DNA from: an uncultured Rhodospirillales bacterium | GTDB taxonomy: Bacteria; Pseudomonadota; Alphaproteobacteria; Acetobacterales; Acetobacteraceae | Length of the DNA stretch: 38,489 nt | NCBI GenBank assembly: GCA_903844135.1 | Contig: CAIMSN010000069.1 | Coordinates: 1-38,489 of the forward strand | Reading direction: 5' to 3' | In this document: piece by piece, positions 1 to 8,534 of the stretch | Numbering within the stretch: position 1 is the stretch's first letter | Layout of the letters: the number at the start of each line of letters is the position of its first letter | The notes under the pieces: generated by a model | Database searches by the model: none | What the model was told of the DNA's origin: nothing | Seen by the model: the letters and a program-made list of their open reading frames with translations, nothing else | Made by a program: the position numbers and the translations under genes

Positions 1-169
1 CGTGGTGCTGGGCCATCTGTCGGGCAGCGGCCTGACCGCGCTGGCGGCGCACCGCAATGGCTGGCTGCACTGGACGCTGCTGCTGCTGGCGATCGTGGCG
101 ACCGCGCTGCTGACGCTGAAGCTGGGCCAGATCCTGCGGCAAGTCTTGCGGTTGCCGCAGACGCCATGA
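1..169 (+). CDS. C-terminal end of an unidentified membrane protein (partial)
   Basis: An open frame enters from the left edge (codons in register with position 2) and stops with TGA at 167-169. The last 55 residues contain one strongly hydrophobic segment (starting WTLLLLAIVATALL) followed by a short basic tail (LRQVLRLPQTP), as expected for the last membrane helix of a polytopic protein. The fragment is too short to name a family. Its codon use is typical high-G+C, unlike the next two genes. Its stop overlaps the next start as ATGA, so the two are probably translationally coupled and cotranscribed. The coding nature is well supported; the function is unknown. Confidence 0.6.
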   Translation, partial: VVLGHLSGSGLTALAAHRNGWLHWTLLLLAIVATALLTLKLGQILRQVLRLPQTP

Positions 170-1416
170 AAACCCTGTCTGCCCAGCCGACGCGGCGGCT
201 TACCGCCGTGCTCATGCTCCTATTCGCACTCCTTATATGCGCGCGCATGCCCGAGATCGTGATCAAGGGACGGTTCTGGGCGGAGGAGGGGAAATACTTC
301 TTCACCGACGCCTGGAGCATGCCGCCCTTGGCGGTGCTGTTTCATCCGTTCGGCGGTTATCTCAACCTCGTTGCCAACGCATCGACGCTTGGCGCACGCT
401 GGCTCGTGCCGCTCGAATTGGCGCCTTACTTCACCATCGGTGTCGCGCTCCTCGTTCAACTGCTGCCGCCGCTGCTGCTGCTGACCGCTCGTGATCCTTG
501 GTTGCAGAACCGCCTTACGCGATGCGCCGGCGTGTTCCTGCTTCTGTTGGTTCCCGCATCCGAGGAAATCTGGCTGCAGACGCTGCATTGCCAGTTCGAG
601 CTAACGCTCTGCTGCGCACTGATCCTTTGCCTTCAGACGACCGGTGGTGTCGCCAGCGCCGGTCGTGTGGTGATCCTGTTTCTCGCTCCGCTCTGCGGAC
701 CAGGCGCGATTGCCCTGATGCCGCTGTTTCTTTTCCGGCTTGCGGGAGACAGGAGCGCCGCCAGGCTTACCCAGGCCCTGGCTCTGGGAGCTGGAAGCGC
801 GATCCAATTTCTGCTCTTCCTGACGCCGGCAGCGACCCGCGCCTATGCGCTCGATCCCTCGACTCTGCTCTGCATCCTCACCGTCAGGCACATGGCCTTG
901 CCGTTTCTCGGTCGACAGGCGGCCGAGACGATTGCGTCGTCGCTACGCGCTGGGCTTTCCGCTGGTCGGGAGTCGCCCTGGGCAATCATTCTGCCGTTGC
1001 TGGTTTTTGGGATGGCTGCTGCGCATTCGCTGGCAAAACCGACAAGGCGTCCTGCTTTTTGGTTCCTGGCGGCCGGTCTGCTCATTGCGTTCGTGTCCTA
1101 TTTCGGCGCCATCGGTTCCCCGACGAGTATGATCAATACGCAATTCGGCGAGCGCTACGCGTTTGTGCCGGAGGCCCTTTTCGGCATGACGCTCCTTGCT
1201 CTTGCCGCTACCTCCACCGGTCTCGCATCCGCCATCCTCTGGCTTCTGGTCGCATGGAAGCTTATCATAGGGATCGCCATGTTCGACCGGCCGTGGCTTC
1301 TCGTCGCTGATGGGCCTCCCTGGCGGCCACAGGTCGCAGCTTGGCGCGCGCATCGAACCACCACGCTCGAGATCTGGCCCGCTGGCTGGACACTGACCCT
1401 GCCTCCTGCACGCTGA
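166..1416 (+). CDS. Polytopic membrane protein of unknown family, possibly GT-C-like
   Basis: A 416-residue protein that is almost entirely hydrophobic, with around ten predicted membrane helices separated by short loops. The first helix (about residues 12-30) is followed by a predicted extracytoplasmic loop with the acidic/aromatic motif RFWAEEGKYF (about residues 36-46). An acidic pair in the first large loop is typical of GT-C membrane glycosyltransferases, but I do not recognise a defined family, so that role is only a suggestion. The ATG at 166 overlaps the upstream stop (ATGA), which fixes the start. The next gene, a DUF2142 protein, begins 13 nt after this stop, so the three form an operon-like set probably concerned with the cell surface. 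Base composition is visibly less G+C-rich than the purine and phosphate genes downstream, which may indicate transfer. Confidence 0.75.
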   Translation: MKTLSAQPTRRLTAVLMLLFALLICARMPEIVIKGRFWAEEGKYFFTDAWSMPPLAVLFHPFGGYLNLVANASTLGARWLVPLELAPYFTIGVALLVQLLPPLLLLTARDPWLQNRLTRCAGVFLLLLVPASEEIWLQTLHCQFELTLCCALILCLQTTGGVASAGRVVILFLAPLCGPGAIALMPLFLFRLAGDRSAARLTQALALGAGSAIQFLLFLTPAATRAYALDPSTLLCILTVRHMALPFLGRQAAETIASSLRAGLSAGRESPWAIILPLLVFGMAAAHSLAKPTRRPAFWFLAAGLLIAFVSYFGAIGSPTSMINTQFGERYAFVPEALFGMTLLALAATSTGLASAILWLLVAWKLIIGIAMFDRPWLLVADGPPWRPQVAAWRAHRTTTLEIWPAGWTLTLPPAR

Positions 1417-1429
1417 ACGGAACCAGGGC

Positions 1430-2839
1430 ATGCCGGTCACGGTGGATTCTCTTTCTCAGCATCTGCGACGCCAGCTCGCTTTCACTTGCGCGATCGTCTT
1501 TGGACTGCAAGCCGCGGTCGCAGTACTGATGCTATCCATATTGGTGCCACCATTCGAAAACTCGGATGAATTCAACCATTTCGATCGCGTCGATCAGATT
1601 TCGCGTGGCGGCCTGATTGCGACCCGCTTCGCCGGCCCTATGACCTCCGGTGGGATGGCAGATCCCGGAATCGGCAAGGTCGATCAGATCATCGGCAGTG
1701 TTCGTTTCCATCCTGAGCAAAAGGTAGACGACTCGATGCTGCGTCGAGCTTCCATGATTGGTTGGACGACGGCAAATAGGGTCACCTTCGCCAATACCGC
1801 GATCTACGCACCGATGCTGTATGGGCCCGAGGTGTTTGGCGTTTGGCTCGGGAAGCTCGCAAGGCTCTCCATTGTCCATAGCCTGATGCTGGCCCGTGCT
1901 GCCGGAGGACTTTTCGATGTTGCGTTGGCGACGCTGGCGATCGCGATGGCGGGCGAGTGCGCGCCATTGCTTATGATTATGCTGGCCTTGCCAATGTCAC
2001 TGTCGCTATTCGCCTCGATTTCGCAGGACGGTGCGATGCTCGCGATGGCGGCGCTCACTGTTGGGTTGCTCACGCGTCTACGCGGTCTGGCAGGTGTCGA
2101 TGGTGCTGCGAATTCCACACTGTTTTGGCTCTGCCTGTGCGTGGCGCTACTTACGATCGGGCGTCCCGCGTATGCGCCATTGGTTATTCTCCCTCTGCTT
2201 TTGCCACAGTTTTCAATGCGTATCCGTGGCCTGGCGACGGGGGCCATCGTCTGCGCGTTGGGGTTTTGGTCGATCTGCGTTGCTTCCTTCACGATGATAA
2301 ATGGGTCGCTCGATCGTGGGGTCATGCCCAGCGTTCAGCTTCATGCACTCCTGCGTCACCCGGAGTGGATTCTTTCTCTGGCAGTCAACACCTTCGCCGG
2401 AAGGCAGGGCATGGAAGGTCAGTCCTATTTTCACGAGCTGATCGGGGTGCTGGGCTGGATCGATGTCGTGTTGCCAAACTGGTTCTATCGTCTTGCTAGA
2501 TGGACGCTCTGTATTGCCGTGATCAGCACGATCTGTCGACGGAACACTTTGCTGTCGAAGCCCGCGTCGGGGTGGCTATTCGTGGCCGCGACCTCTGCCT
2601 GCGGCTTAATCTTTCTTCTGGAATACCTGACATGGTCGCCAGTCGATTTTCCCTTTGTCGACGGCGTCCAGGGTCGCTATTTTCTGCCGATAGCGCTTTT
2701 CCTGCCGGCCTTCCTGCCATCTCTGCGCCTGCCAGGGTTGGAATTGCCCACGACCGTGCTGCGCGGTGCGCTTCTGCTTTTCCCCGCATTGTCGATCGCT
2801 GTGACGATCTCCGCGGTCGTCCACCGGTATTATGTTTGA
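1430..2839 (+). CDS. DUF2142 family membrane protein
   Basis: A 469-residue polytopic membrane protein. After the first helix (about residues 15-40) comes PPFENSDEFNHFDRVDQI, matching the DUF2142 hallmark of Pro, Asp-Glu and His in the first outer loop. Near the C-terminus is QGRYFLPIALFLPAFLP, the second family hallmark before the last helices. DUF2142 proteins resemble GT-C glycosyltransferases and are often found in polysaccharide loci; the substrate here is unknown. The ATG at 1430 gives the best alignment of the first helix; no strong Shine-Dalgarno is visible, and expression is probably coupled to the gene ending 13 nt upstream. It shares the lower G+C and looser codon use of that gene. 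It converges with purN, with a 49-bp gap holding no recognisable terminator. Confidence 0.85.
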   Translation: MPVTVDSLSQHLRRQLAFTCAIVFGLQAAVAVLMLSILVPPFENSDEFNHFDRVDQISRGGLIATRFAGPMTSGGMADPGIGKVDQIIGSVRFHPEQKVDDSMLRRASMIGWTTANRVTFANTAIYAPMLYGPEVFGVWLGKLARLSIVHSLMLARAAGGLFDVALATLAIAMAGECAPLLMIMLALPMSLSLFASISQDGAMLAMAALTVGLLTRLRGLAGVDGAANSTLFWLCLCVALLTIGRPAYAPLVILPLLLPQFSMRIRGLATGAIVCALGFWSICVASFTMINGSLDRGVMPSVQLHALLRHPEWILSLAVNTFAGRQGMEGQSYFHELIGVLGWIDVVLPNWFYRLARWTLCIAVISTICRRNTLLSKPASGWLFVAATSACGLIFLLEYLTWSPVDFPFVDGVQGRYFLPIALFLPAFLPSLRLPGLELPTTVLRGALLLFPALSIAVTISAVVHRYYV

Positions 2840-2888
2840 GGCGTACTCGTTAACGCTCGGCCTGGCAGGTCGCTGACCCACCAATCGT

Positions 2889-3479
2889 CTATGCACAGTC
2901 CCGATCGGCGAAATACCGCGCCAGCACCGCCGGATACAGCACGTGCTCCTGCGCCAGCACCCGCGCCGCCAGCGTCTCCGGCGTGTCGCCGGGCAGCACC
3001 GGAACCTCCGCCTGCCCCAGGATCGGCCCCTCGTCCATCACCTCCGTCACCAGATGAACGGTGCAGCCGTGCCTGGTCTCGCCCGCTTGCAGCACGCGCT
3101 CGTGCGTGTGCAGCCCGGGATAGGCCGGCAGCAGGCTCGGATGGATGTTCAGCATGCGGCCGGCCCAGCGCGTGGTCAGGAACGGCGTCAGCAGGCGCAT
3201 GTAGCCGGCGAGGCAGACGCAGCCGATCCGGGCCTCGGTCAATGCCGCGTCGATGGCGCGCTCGTGCGCCGCGCGGTCGCGTCCGAACGGACGGTGATCG
3301 ATCGCCAGCGTGGCAATGCCGGCGGCCTCGGCGGTGGCGAGGCCCGGCGCATCCGGCTCGTTGGCGATCACCAGCGCGATCTCCGCCGGATAGGCCGGGT
3401 CGCGCGCGGCTGCGATCAGCGCCGTCATGTTGCTGCCGCGGCCGCTGATCAGGATCGCGACCCGCTCGCGTCCGCTCAT
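2889..3479 (-). CDS. purN: Phosphoribosylglycinamide formyltransferase (GART)
   Basis: A 196-residue cytosolic enzyme that transfers a formyl group from 10-formyltetrahydrofolate to GAR, the third step of purine synthesis. Family signatures: N-terminal [16 protein letters not shown] (phosphate-binding loop), [12 protein letters not shown], the catalytic [12 protein letters not shown] containing the Asn and His, and [10 protein letters not shown] carrying the catalytic Asp. Length is normal. The ATG at 3479-3477 overlaps the TGA of purM (ATGA), so translation is coupled and no separate ribosome site is needed. The gene ends with TAG at 2891-2889, converging on the DUF2142 gene. The purM-purN order is the usual bacterial arrangement. 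Confidence 0.96.
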   Translation of the reverse strand: MSGRERVAILISGRGSNMTALIAAARDPAYPAEIALVIANEPDAPGLATAEAAGIATLAIDHRPFGRDRAAHERAIDAALTEARIGCVCLAGYMRLLTPFLTTRWAGRMLNIHPSLLPAYPGLHTHERVLQAGETRHGCTVHLVTEVMDEGPILGQAEVPVLPGDTPETLAARVLAQEHVLYPAVLARYFADRDCA

Positions 3480-4546
3480 CGGAAGCCGGGCACCCGCGTG
3501 AAACGCAGGCTGCCGGGCGCGTCGGCGTCGGCCGCCGCCTCGATCCGGCCGATCAGGGCGAACGCCTCGCCCAGCTCCGACAGCAGCGCGCTGGCGCTCT
3601 CGGTGTTGGACACGATGAGCGCCATGCCGATCCCGCAATTGAAGACCCGCAGCATCTCCTCGTCCGCCACGTCGCCGGTCTGCGCCAGCCACGGGAACAC
3701 CGGCGGCATCGGCCAGCCCGTCCCGTCCAGTACAGCCACCACCCCGTTCGGCAGCACCCGCGGCAGGTTGCCGGGCAGGCCGCCGCCGGTGATGTGCGCC
3801 GCCCCCTTCAGCAGGTTGGCGCGATGCAGCGCCAGGGTCTGCTGCACGTAGAGCCGGGTCGGCGTCATCAGCGCCTCGCCCAGCGTGCGGCCCGGCGCGA
3901 ACGGCGCCGGCGCGTCCCAGCCCAGCCCGGCGCGGGCGACGATGTCGCGGACCAGCGAGAATCCGTTCGAATGCACCCCGCTGGACGGCAGCCCCAGAAT
4001 CAGGTCGCCGGGCGAGATCCGTCCCGGCAGCAGCCTGTCGCGCTCGGCCGCCCCCACCGAGAATCCGGCCAGGTCGTAATGCCCGGCGGCATACATGCCC
4101 GGCATCTCCGCCGTCTCGCCGCCGACCAGCGCGCATCCCGACAGCCGGCAGCCCTCGGCGATGCCGCCCACCACCTTGGCGGCATCAGCCACCGCCAGCT
4201 TGCCGGTGGCGAAGTAATCCAGAAAGAACAGCGGCTCCGCGCCCTGCACCACCAGGTCGTTGACGCACATCGCCACCAGGTCGATGCCGACCGTCGCGTG
4301 CTGTCCGGTCTCGATCGCCAGCATCAGCTTGGTGCCGACCCCGTCGGTGCAGGACACCAGCACCGGATCGCGGAAGCCGGCCGCCTTCAGGTCGAACAGC
4401 GCGCCGAAGCCGCCGAGCCCGCCCATGGTGCCGGCCCGGTCGGTCGCCTTCGCCGCCGGCTTGATCGCCTCGACCAGCGCGTCGCCCGCCGCGATATCGA
4501 CCCCGGCGGCGCGGTAGGAGGCGCCGGCTGCGCGCGTGTCGGTCAT
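3476..4546 (-). CDS. purM: Phosphoribosylformylglycinamidine cyclo-ligase (AIR synthetase)
   Basis: A 356-residue ATP-dependent enzyme that closes the imidazole ring, making AIR from FGAM. Seen: [20 protein letters not shown] at the N-terminus, [26 protein letters not shown] and [20 protein letters not shown], all AIR synthetase signatures. The frame is open upstream to 4651, but the ATG at 4546 ([15 protein letters not shown]) is the right start: it fits family length and has GGAG about nine bases upstream on the minus strand. It is first in a two-gene operon with purN (4-nt overlap) and diverges from hdaA. The divergent purM/hdaA arrangement recurs in alphaproteobacteria as I recall it. Confidence 0.96.
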   Translation of the reverse strand: MTDTRAAGASYRAAGVDIAAGDALVEAIKPAAKATDRAGTMGGLGGFGALFDLKAAGFRDPVLVSCTDGVGTKLMLAIETGQHATVGIDLVAMCVNDLVVQGAEPLFFLDYFATGKLAVADAAKVVGGIAEGCRLSGCALVGGETAEMPGMYAAGHYDLAGFSVGAAERDRLLPGRISPGDLILGLPSSGVHSNGFSLVRDIVARAGLGWDAPAPFAPGRTLGEALMTPTRLYVQQTLALHRANLLKGAAHITGGGLPGNLPRVLPNGVVAVLDGTGWPMPPVFPWLAQTGDVADEEMLRVFNCGIGMALIVSNTESASALLSELGEAFALIGRIEAAADADAPGSLRFTRVPGFR

Positions 4547-4655
4547 CGGGCGGTCTCCGGGTGAGGGGCGTCGAACGGCGTCCCAGGTGCCAAGCGGTCC
4601 GGACTGGGCTAAGGGATCGGGATCATTTACGGCAGGCAGGGCGGCGCGCAAAGCG

Positions 4656-5471
4656 GTGCAGCGGACGGGCAGTCATGACGGCGCGCGACAGACCGACGGC
4701 GCCCCGCGCCGGGAGCCGCCCGATTCGATCCGCCAGTTGGCGCTGCCGTTCGCGCATCGTCCCCGGTTCGAGCGCGCCGACTTCCTCGCCGCCGACTCGA
4801 ATGCCGACGCGCTCGCCTGGCTGTCGGCGCCCGGCCACGGCGGCTGGCCGCAGCGCCGCCTCGCTCTCTGGGGCGAAGCCGGCAGCGGCAAGACTCATCT
4901 GCTGCATGTCTGGGCGGCCGAGCACCAGGCGCTGCTGCTGCCCGGAACCGCGCTGCGCGATCGCGACCTACCCCGGCGGGAGGCGGCGCGCTCCGGGTCG
5001 GGCCGCTGGCGGGCGATCGCCGTCGACGACGCCGACGCCGCGACCGACGAGACGGCGCTGCTGCACCTGCTGAACGCGGCGCAGGAGAATCGCCTCCCGG
5101 TGCTTCTGACCGCCCGCTCGGCGCCGTCCCGCTGGGGCATCACCCTGCCGGACCTGGACAGCCGGCTGCGCGCCACGCCGTCGGTGTCGATCGGCCGCCC
5201 GGACGAGGAGATGCTGCGCATCCTGCTGCTGCGGCTGCTGGTCGAGCGTCAGCTCGCGGTGGCGCCGCCGGTGATCGACTGGCTGCTGGCGCGCCTGCCG
5301 CGCACCGCGGCGGCGATGCTGGCCGCAGCGCGCGGCCTGGACGAGGCGGCGCTCGCGTCCGGCCGCCGCGTCACCCGCGCGCTGGCCGCCACCGTGCTGG
5401 CCGGCCTGCTCGCCTGGCCGGATTGCGCCGATGCGGGCGACGGCGAGGGCGGCACCGCGCGCCTGCTATGA
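4656..5471 (+). CDS. hdaA: DnaA-related replication regulator HdaA (start uncertain)
   Basis: A DnaA-like AAA+ protein without the DnaA DNA-binding domain, the family that promotes hydrolysis of DnaA-bound ATP after replication starts. Near the N-terminus is QLALPF, matching the beta-clamp binding motif of Hda proteins, then the family-typical [11 protein letters not shown]. Walker A is [11 protein letters not shown]; the Walker B region is [11 protein letters not shown]; an arginine-bearing [19 protein letters not shown] follows. The start must lie upstream of QLALPF. No in-frame ATG exists; GTG at 4656 (271 residues) avoids overlap with purM, while the frame remains open to a GTG at 4536. 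Neither has a convincing Shine-Dalgarno. The segment 4547-4655 should hold both divergent promoters. The stop overlaps an ATG at 5468, though the next gene probably begins at 5501. Confidence 0.85.
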   Translation: MQRTGSHDGARQTDGAPRREPPDSIRQLALPFAHRPRFERADFLAADSNADALAWLSAPGHGGWPQRRLALWGEAGSGKTHLLHVWAAEHQALLLPGTALRDRDLPRREAARSGSGRWRAIAVDDADAATDETALLHLLNAAQENRLPVLLTARSAPSRWGITLPDLDSRLRATPSVSIGRPDEEMLRILLLRLLVERQLAVAPPVIDWLLARLPRTAAAMLAAARGLDEAALASGRRVTRALAATVLAGLLAWPDCADAGDGEGGTARLL

Positions 5472-5500
5472 TCGACCGAACCCATCCGCCGGAGAGCCCG

Positions 5501-8347
5501 ATGCGCTGGAAGACCCGACTCCCGGTCCTGATCGTCGCGGCCGCGATCGCACCGTCCTGGGCGCCCGCTCCCGCAATGGCCGCGCCGGACGCGTCGCTGA
5601 TGCCGTCCGGACAGATCATCACCCCCACCGCCGCCGCCGGCGCCGTGTTCCAGCCGCTGAATCCCGGACTGCCGTCGCATCCAGACTACCTCGCCGGCCA
5701 GGCCATCTCGATCGCGATCAGCCCCGACCGCCGGACGCTCCTGGTGCTGACCAGCGGCTACAACACGCTGCGCACGGCGACCGGCGCCAAGGACATGGAC
5801 GCCTCGTCGGAGTTCGTCTTCGTCTACGACATCGCCGGCCACGCCCCGGCGCTGCGGCAGGTGCTGCCGCTTCCCACCGCCTATGCCGGCATCGCCTTCT
5901 CCCCGGACGGGCAGCGTTTCTATGTCGGCAGCGGCGGCGGCGACGCGGTCTATCGCTACGCCCTCGCCGGCGGTCGCTGGAGCCAGGCCGGCGCGCCGAT
6001 CCCGCTCGGCCATGGCGTCGGCAACGGCAACCGGCAGGGTCCGAGCACCGCCGGCCTCGCCGTCACCGCCGACGGCCATGCCCTGCTGGTCGCCAACGTC
6101 TACAACGACAGCGTCTCGCTGCTCGATCTCGACCGCGGCGTGGTGCGCGCGAACCTCGATCTGCGTCCAGGGATCGCCGACCCGGCGAAGGCCGGAATCG
6201 CCGGCGGCGAATCGCCGTTCGGGGTGGCGATCGCCGGCAACGACACCGCCTACGTGTCGAGCCTGCGCGATCGCGAGATCGACGTGCTGTCGCTCTCCGG
6301 CGCCGCGCCCTCGGTGCGCGCCAGGATCGCCGTGCGCGGCACGCCGAACCGGCTGGTGCTGAACCGGAACGCGACCCGTCTGTACGTGGCGTGCGACAAC
6401 GACGACAGCGTGCAGGTGATCGATACCGGGGCCCTGCGGGTGATCGCCACCATTCCTGTCGCGACTCCGGACGGGATCGTCCAGGCGCGCACCCGCTATC
6501 GCGGCGCGGCGCCGAACGCGCTGGCGCTGTCGGACGACGAATCCACGCTCTACGTCTCCAACGGCGGCGAGAACGCCGTCGCCGTGGTCGCCCTGTCCGG
6601 AACCCCGCACGCCACCGCGCTGCTGCCGACCGGCTGGTATCCGGACGCGGTCGGCGTCGCCGATGGCTGGCTCTACGTCGTCAACGGCAAGAGCGATCCC
6701 GGGCCCAATCCAGGCCAGTGCCAGGGCCACATGAAACAGAGCGTCCCGTCGCCGCCGCCCTATGCCGCCACCTGCCGGCAGAACCAGTACGTGCTGCAGC
6801 TCGAAGCCGCCGGACTGCTCGCCGAACCGATCCCGGCCCAGGCCGACCGGCATGCGCTGACGCTGCAGGTCGGCCTGAATGACGGTTTCGCCCGCCGGCC
6901 CGATCCGCGCGACGCCGCGACGATGGCGGCGCTGCATCGGCGGATCCACCACGTCATCTACATCGTCAAGGAGAACCGCACCTACGACCAGATCCTGGGC
7001 GATCTCGGTCGCGGCAACGGCGATCCGTCGATCGTCGAGTTCGGCAACGCGATCACGCCCAACTTCCACGCCATCGCCAGGCAGTTCGTCGACCTCGACA
7101 ATTTCCTCGACAGCGGCGAGGTGAGCGGCAATGGCTGGCAATGGAGCACCGCCTCGCGCGAGACCGACGTCAACGAAAAGACGATTCCGCTCGAATATTC
7201 CGGACGCAAGACCAACGCCGCCTACGACGCGGAAGGCCAGAATCGTGGCGTCGATGTCGGTCTGGCGAGCCTGGCCGAGCGCCGCGCCGCGGAGCCGGCC
7301 TATCCGAACGATCCCAACCTGCTGCCCGGCACCAACGACGACGCCGCGCCGGATGGCCCGGACGACGATGACGACGACGGCCGGGGCGCCGGTAGCCGGC
7401 AGCACGGCTATCTGTGGGACGCGGTGCTGAAGGCCGGTCTGAGCGTCCGCAATTACGGCTTCTACGACGATCTCGACCGGTATGGCGCGCGGGTGAAGAA
7501 TTTCGGCAAGCCCGATCTCGCGTTCCCGGAAGAACGCGAGCCGTTCAAGAACCATGTCGCCGTCGCGGTGGCGCTCAATCCGGAGCTGGCGCCGCGCTCG
7601 GATCCGTATTTCCGCGGCTTCGACAATGCGATGCCGGATTACTGGCGCTATCGGGAATGGGAGCGCGAATTCGCCGGCTACGAGAAGACCGGCGATCTGC
7701 CGTCGCTGTCGCTGGTACGCCTGATGCACGACCATATGGGCAATTTCACCGACGCGCTCGACGGGGTGAACACGCCGGAGCTGCAGCAGGCCGACAACGA
7801 CTACGCGGTCGGTCTGCTCGCGGACCGCGTCGCGCATAGCCGCTTCGCCAGGGATACGCTGATCTTCGTCATCGAGGACGACGCCCAGGACGGTCCGGAC
7901 CATGTCGATGCGCATCGCAGCACCGCCTACGTGATCGGCCCCTACGTGAAACGCGGCGCGGTGGTGTCGACCCGCTACACCACCATCAACATGCTGCGCA
8001 CCATCGAGGATGTTCTCGGCACCGGGCATCTGAACCTCAACGACGCCTACCAGCCGCCGATGACCGACATCTTCGATCTCAGACAGGCGCGCTGGAGCTA
8101 CGACGCCGCGCCGTCGCGCTACCTGCTGGCCACCGCGCTGCCGCTGCCGCAGCGTCATGCGTCGCTCCCCGGATCGATCCCGCGATCGACGCATGACGCG
8201 GCCTGGTGGACCGCCAACACACCCGGCTACGACTGGACCCATGAGGACAAGGTGCCGACGCAGCCATTCAACGCGGTGGTGTGGCGCGGCCTGCATCCGG
8301 ACCGCGCCTACCCGTCCGTGCGCGACGGGCGGCGCTACGGCCAGTAG
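5501..8347 (+). CDS. Secreted YncE-type beta-propeller fused to an alkaline-phosphatase-like phosphoesterase
   Basis: A 948-residue exported protein. The ATG at 5501 has GGAGA five bases upstream and gives a clean Sec signal (MRWKTRLPVLIVAAAIAP, cleavage near AMA|AP); an ATG at 5468 overlapping the hdaA stop is less likely. Residues about 50-440 form a YVTN/YncE-like propeller with repeated blades (FSPDGQRFYVGS, LYVACDNDDSVQVIDTG, LYVSNGGENAVAVVALSG). Residues about 480-900 resemble the phosphoesterase/phospholipase C superfamily: HHVIYIVKENRTYDQILGD near the metal site, and IFVIEDDAQDGPDHVDAHRS, whose Asp and His residues are probable metal ligands. The substrate is unknown; phosphate monoesters or diesters are plausible. 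An acidic run of six Asp (DGPDDDDDDG, about residues 620-627) lies between domains. With the convergent secreted GGT it interrupts hdaA-ppk. Confidence 0.88.
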   Translation: MRWKTRLPVLIVAAAIAPSWAPAPAMAAPDASLMPSGQIITPTAAAGAVFQPLNPGLPSHPDYLAGQAISIAISPDRRTLLVLTSGYNTLRTATGAKDMDASSEFVFVYDIAGHAPALRQVLPLPTAYAGIAFSPDGQRFYVGSGGGDAVYRYALAGGRWSQAGAPIPLGHGVGNGNRQGPSTAGLAVTADGHALLVANVYNDSVSLLDLDRGVVRANLDLRPGIADPAKAGIAGGESPFGVAIAGNDTAYVSSLRDREIDVLSLSGAAPSVRARIAVRGTPNRLVLNRNATRLYVACDNDDSVQVIDTGALRVIATIPVATPDGIVQARTRYRGAAPNALALSDDESTLYVSNGGENAVAVVALSGTPHATALLPTGWYPDAVGVADGWLYVVNGKSDPGPNPGQCQGHMKQSVPSPPPYAATCRQNQYVLQLEAAGLLAEPIPAQADRHALTLQVGLNDGFARRPDPRDAATMAALHRRIHHVIYIVKENRTYDQILGDLGRGNGDPSIVEFGNAITPNFHAIARQFVDLDNFLDSGEVSGNGWQWSTASRETDVNEKTIPLEYSGRKTNAAYDAEGQNRGVDVGLASLAERRAAEPAYPNDPNLLPGTNDDAAPDGPDDDDDDGRGAGSRQHGYLWDAVLKAGLSVRNYGFYDDLDRYGARVKNFGKPDLAFPEEREPFKNHVAVAVALNPELAPRSDPYFRGFDNAMPDYWRYREWEREFAGYEKTGDLPSLSLVRLMHDHMGNFTDALDGVNTPELQQADNDYAVGLLADRVAHSRFARDTLIFVIEDDAQDGPDHVDAHRSTAYVIGPYVKRGAVVSTRYTTINMLRTIEDVLGTGHLNLNDAYQPPMTDIFDLRQARWSYDAAPSRYLLATALPLPQRHASLPGSIPRSTHDAAWWTANTPGYDWTHEDKVPTQPFNAVVWRGLHPDRAYPSVRDGRRYGQ

Positions 8348-8534
8348 CTGGCCCGCCGGCGATGAGCCGGGATAAGAGCCAGGCTGGTCGATGTCGCCGA
8401 GCAGCGACCGGGTCCGCGCCCTCGTCGGCGGTCAAGGGGCAGGCCGGCCGACCGCGCCGCGATCGTGTCGCTGATGGACGCTCGGCCGGGCTCCAGGGAG
8501 GGGCGCGTCGAACGGGCCGCAGAGCGCGCGACGG

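Noticed and set aside
2840-2888. Possible fourth copy of the covarying repeat at the DUF2142/purN convergent junction
   Set aside because: The 49-bp gap has no arm sequences and no hairpin; faint similarity to GTCCTGG/GGTCA is too weak.
5249-8296. Long minus-strand open frame opposite hdaA and the phosphoesterase fusion
   Set aside because: Arg/Val/Gly-rich shadow of a well-supported gene; no motifs, no ribosome site.
8348-8534. Terminator or repeat between the phosphoesterase and ggt genes
   Set aside because: I could find no stem of convincing length, and no arms of the repeat family, in this 187-bp convergent gap.
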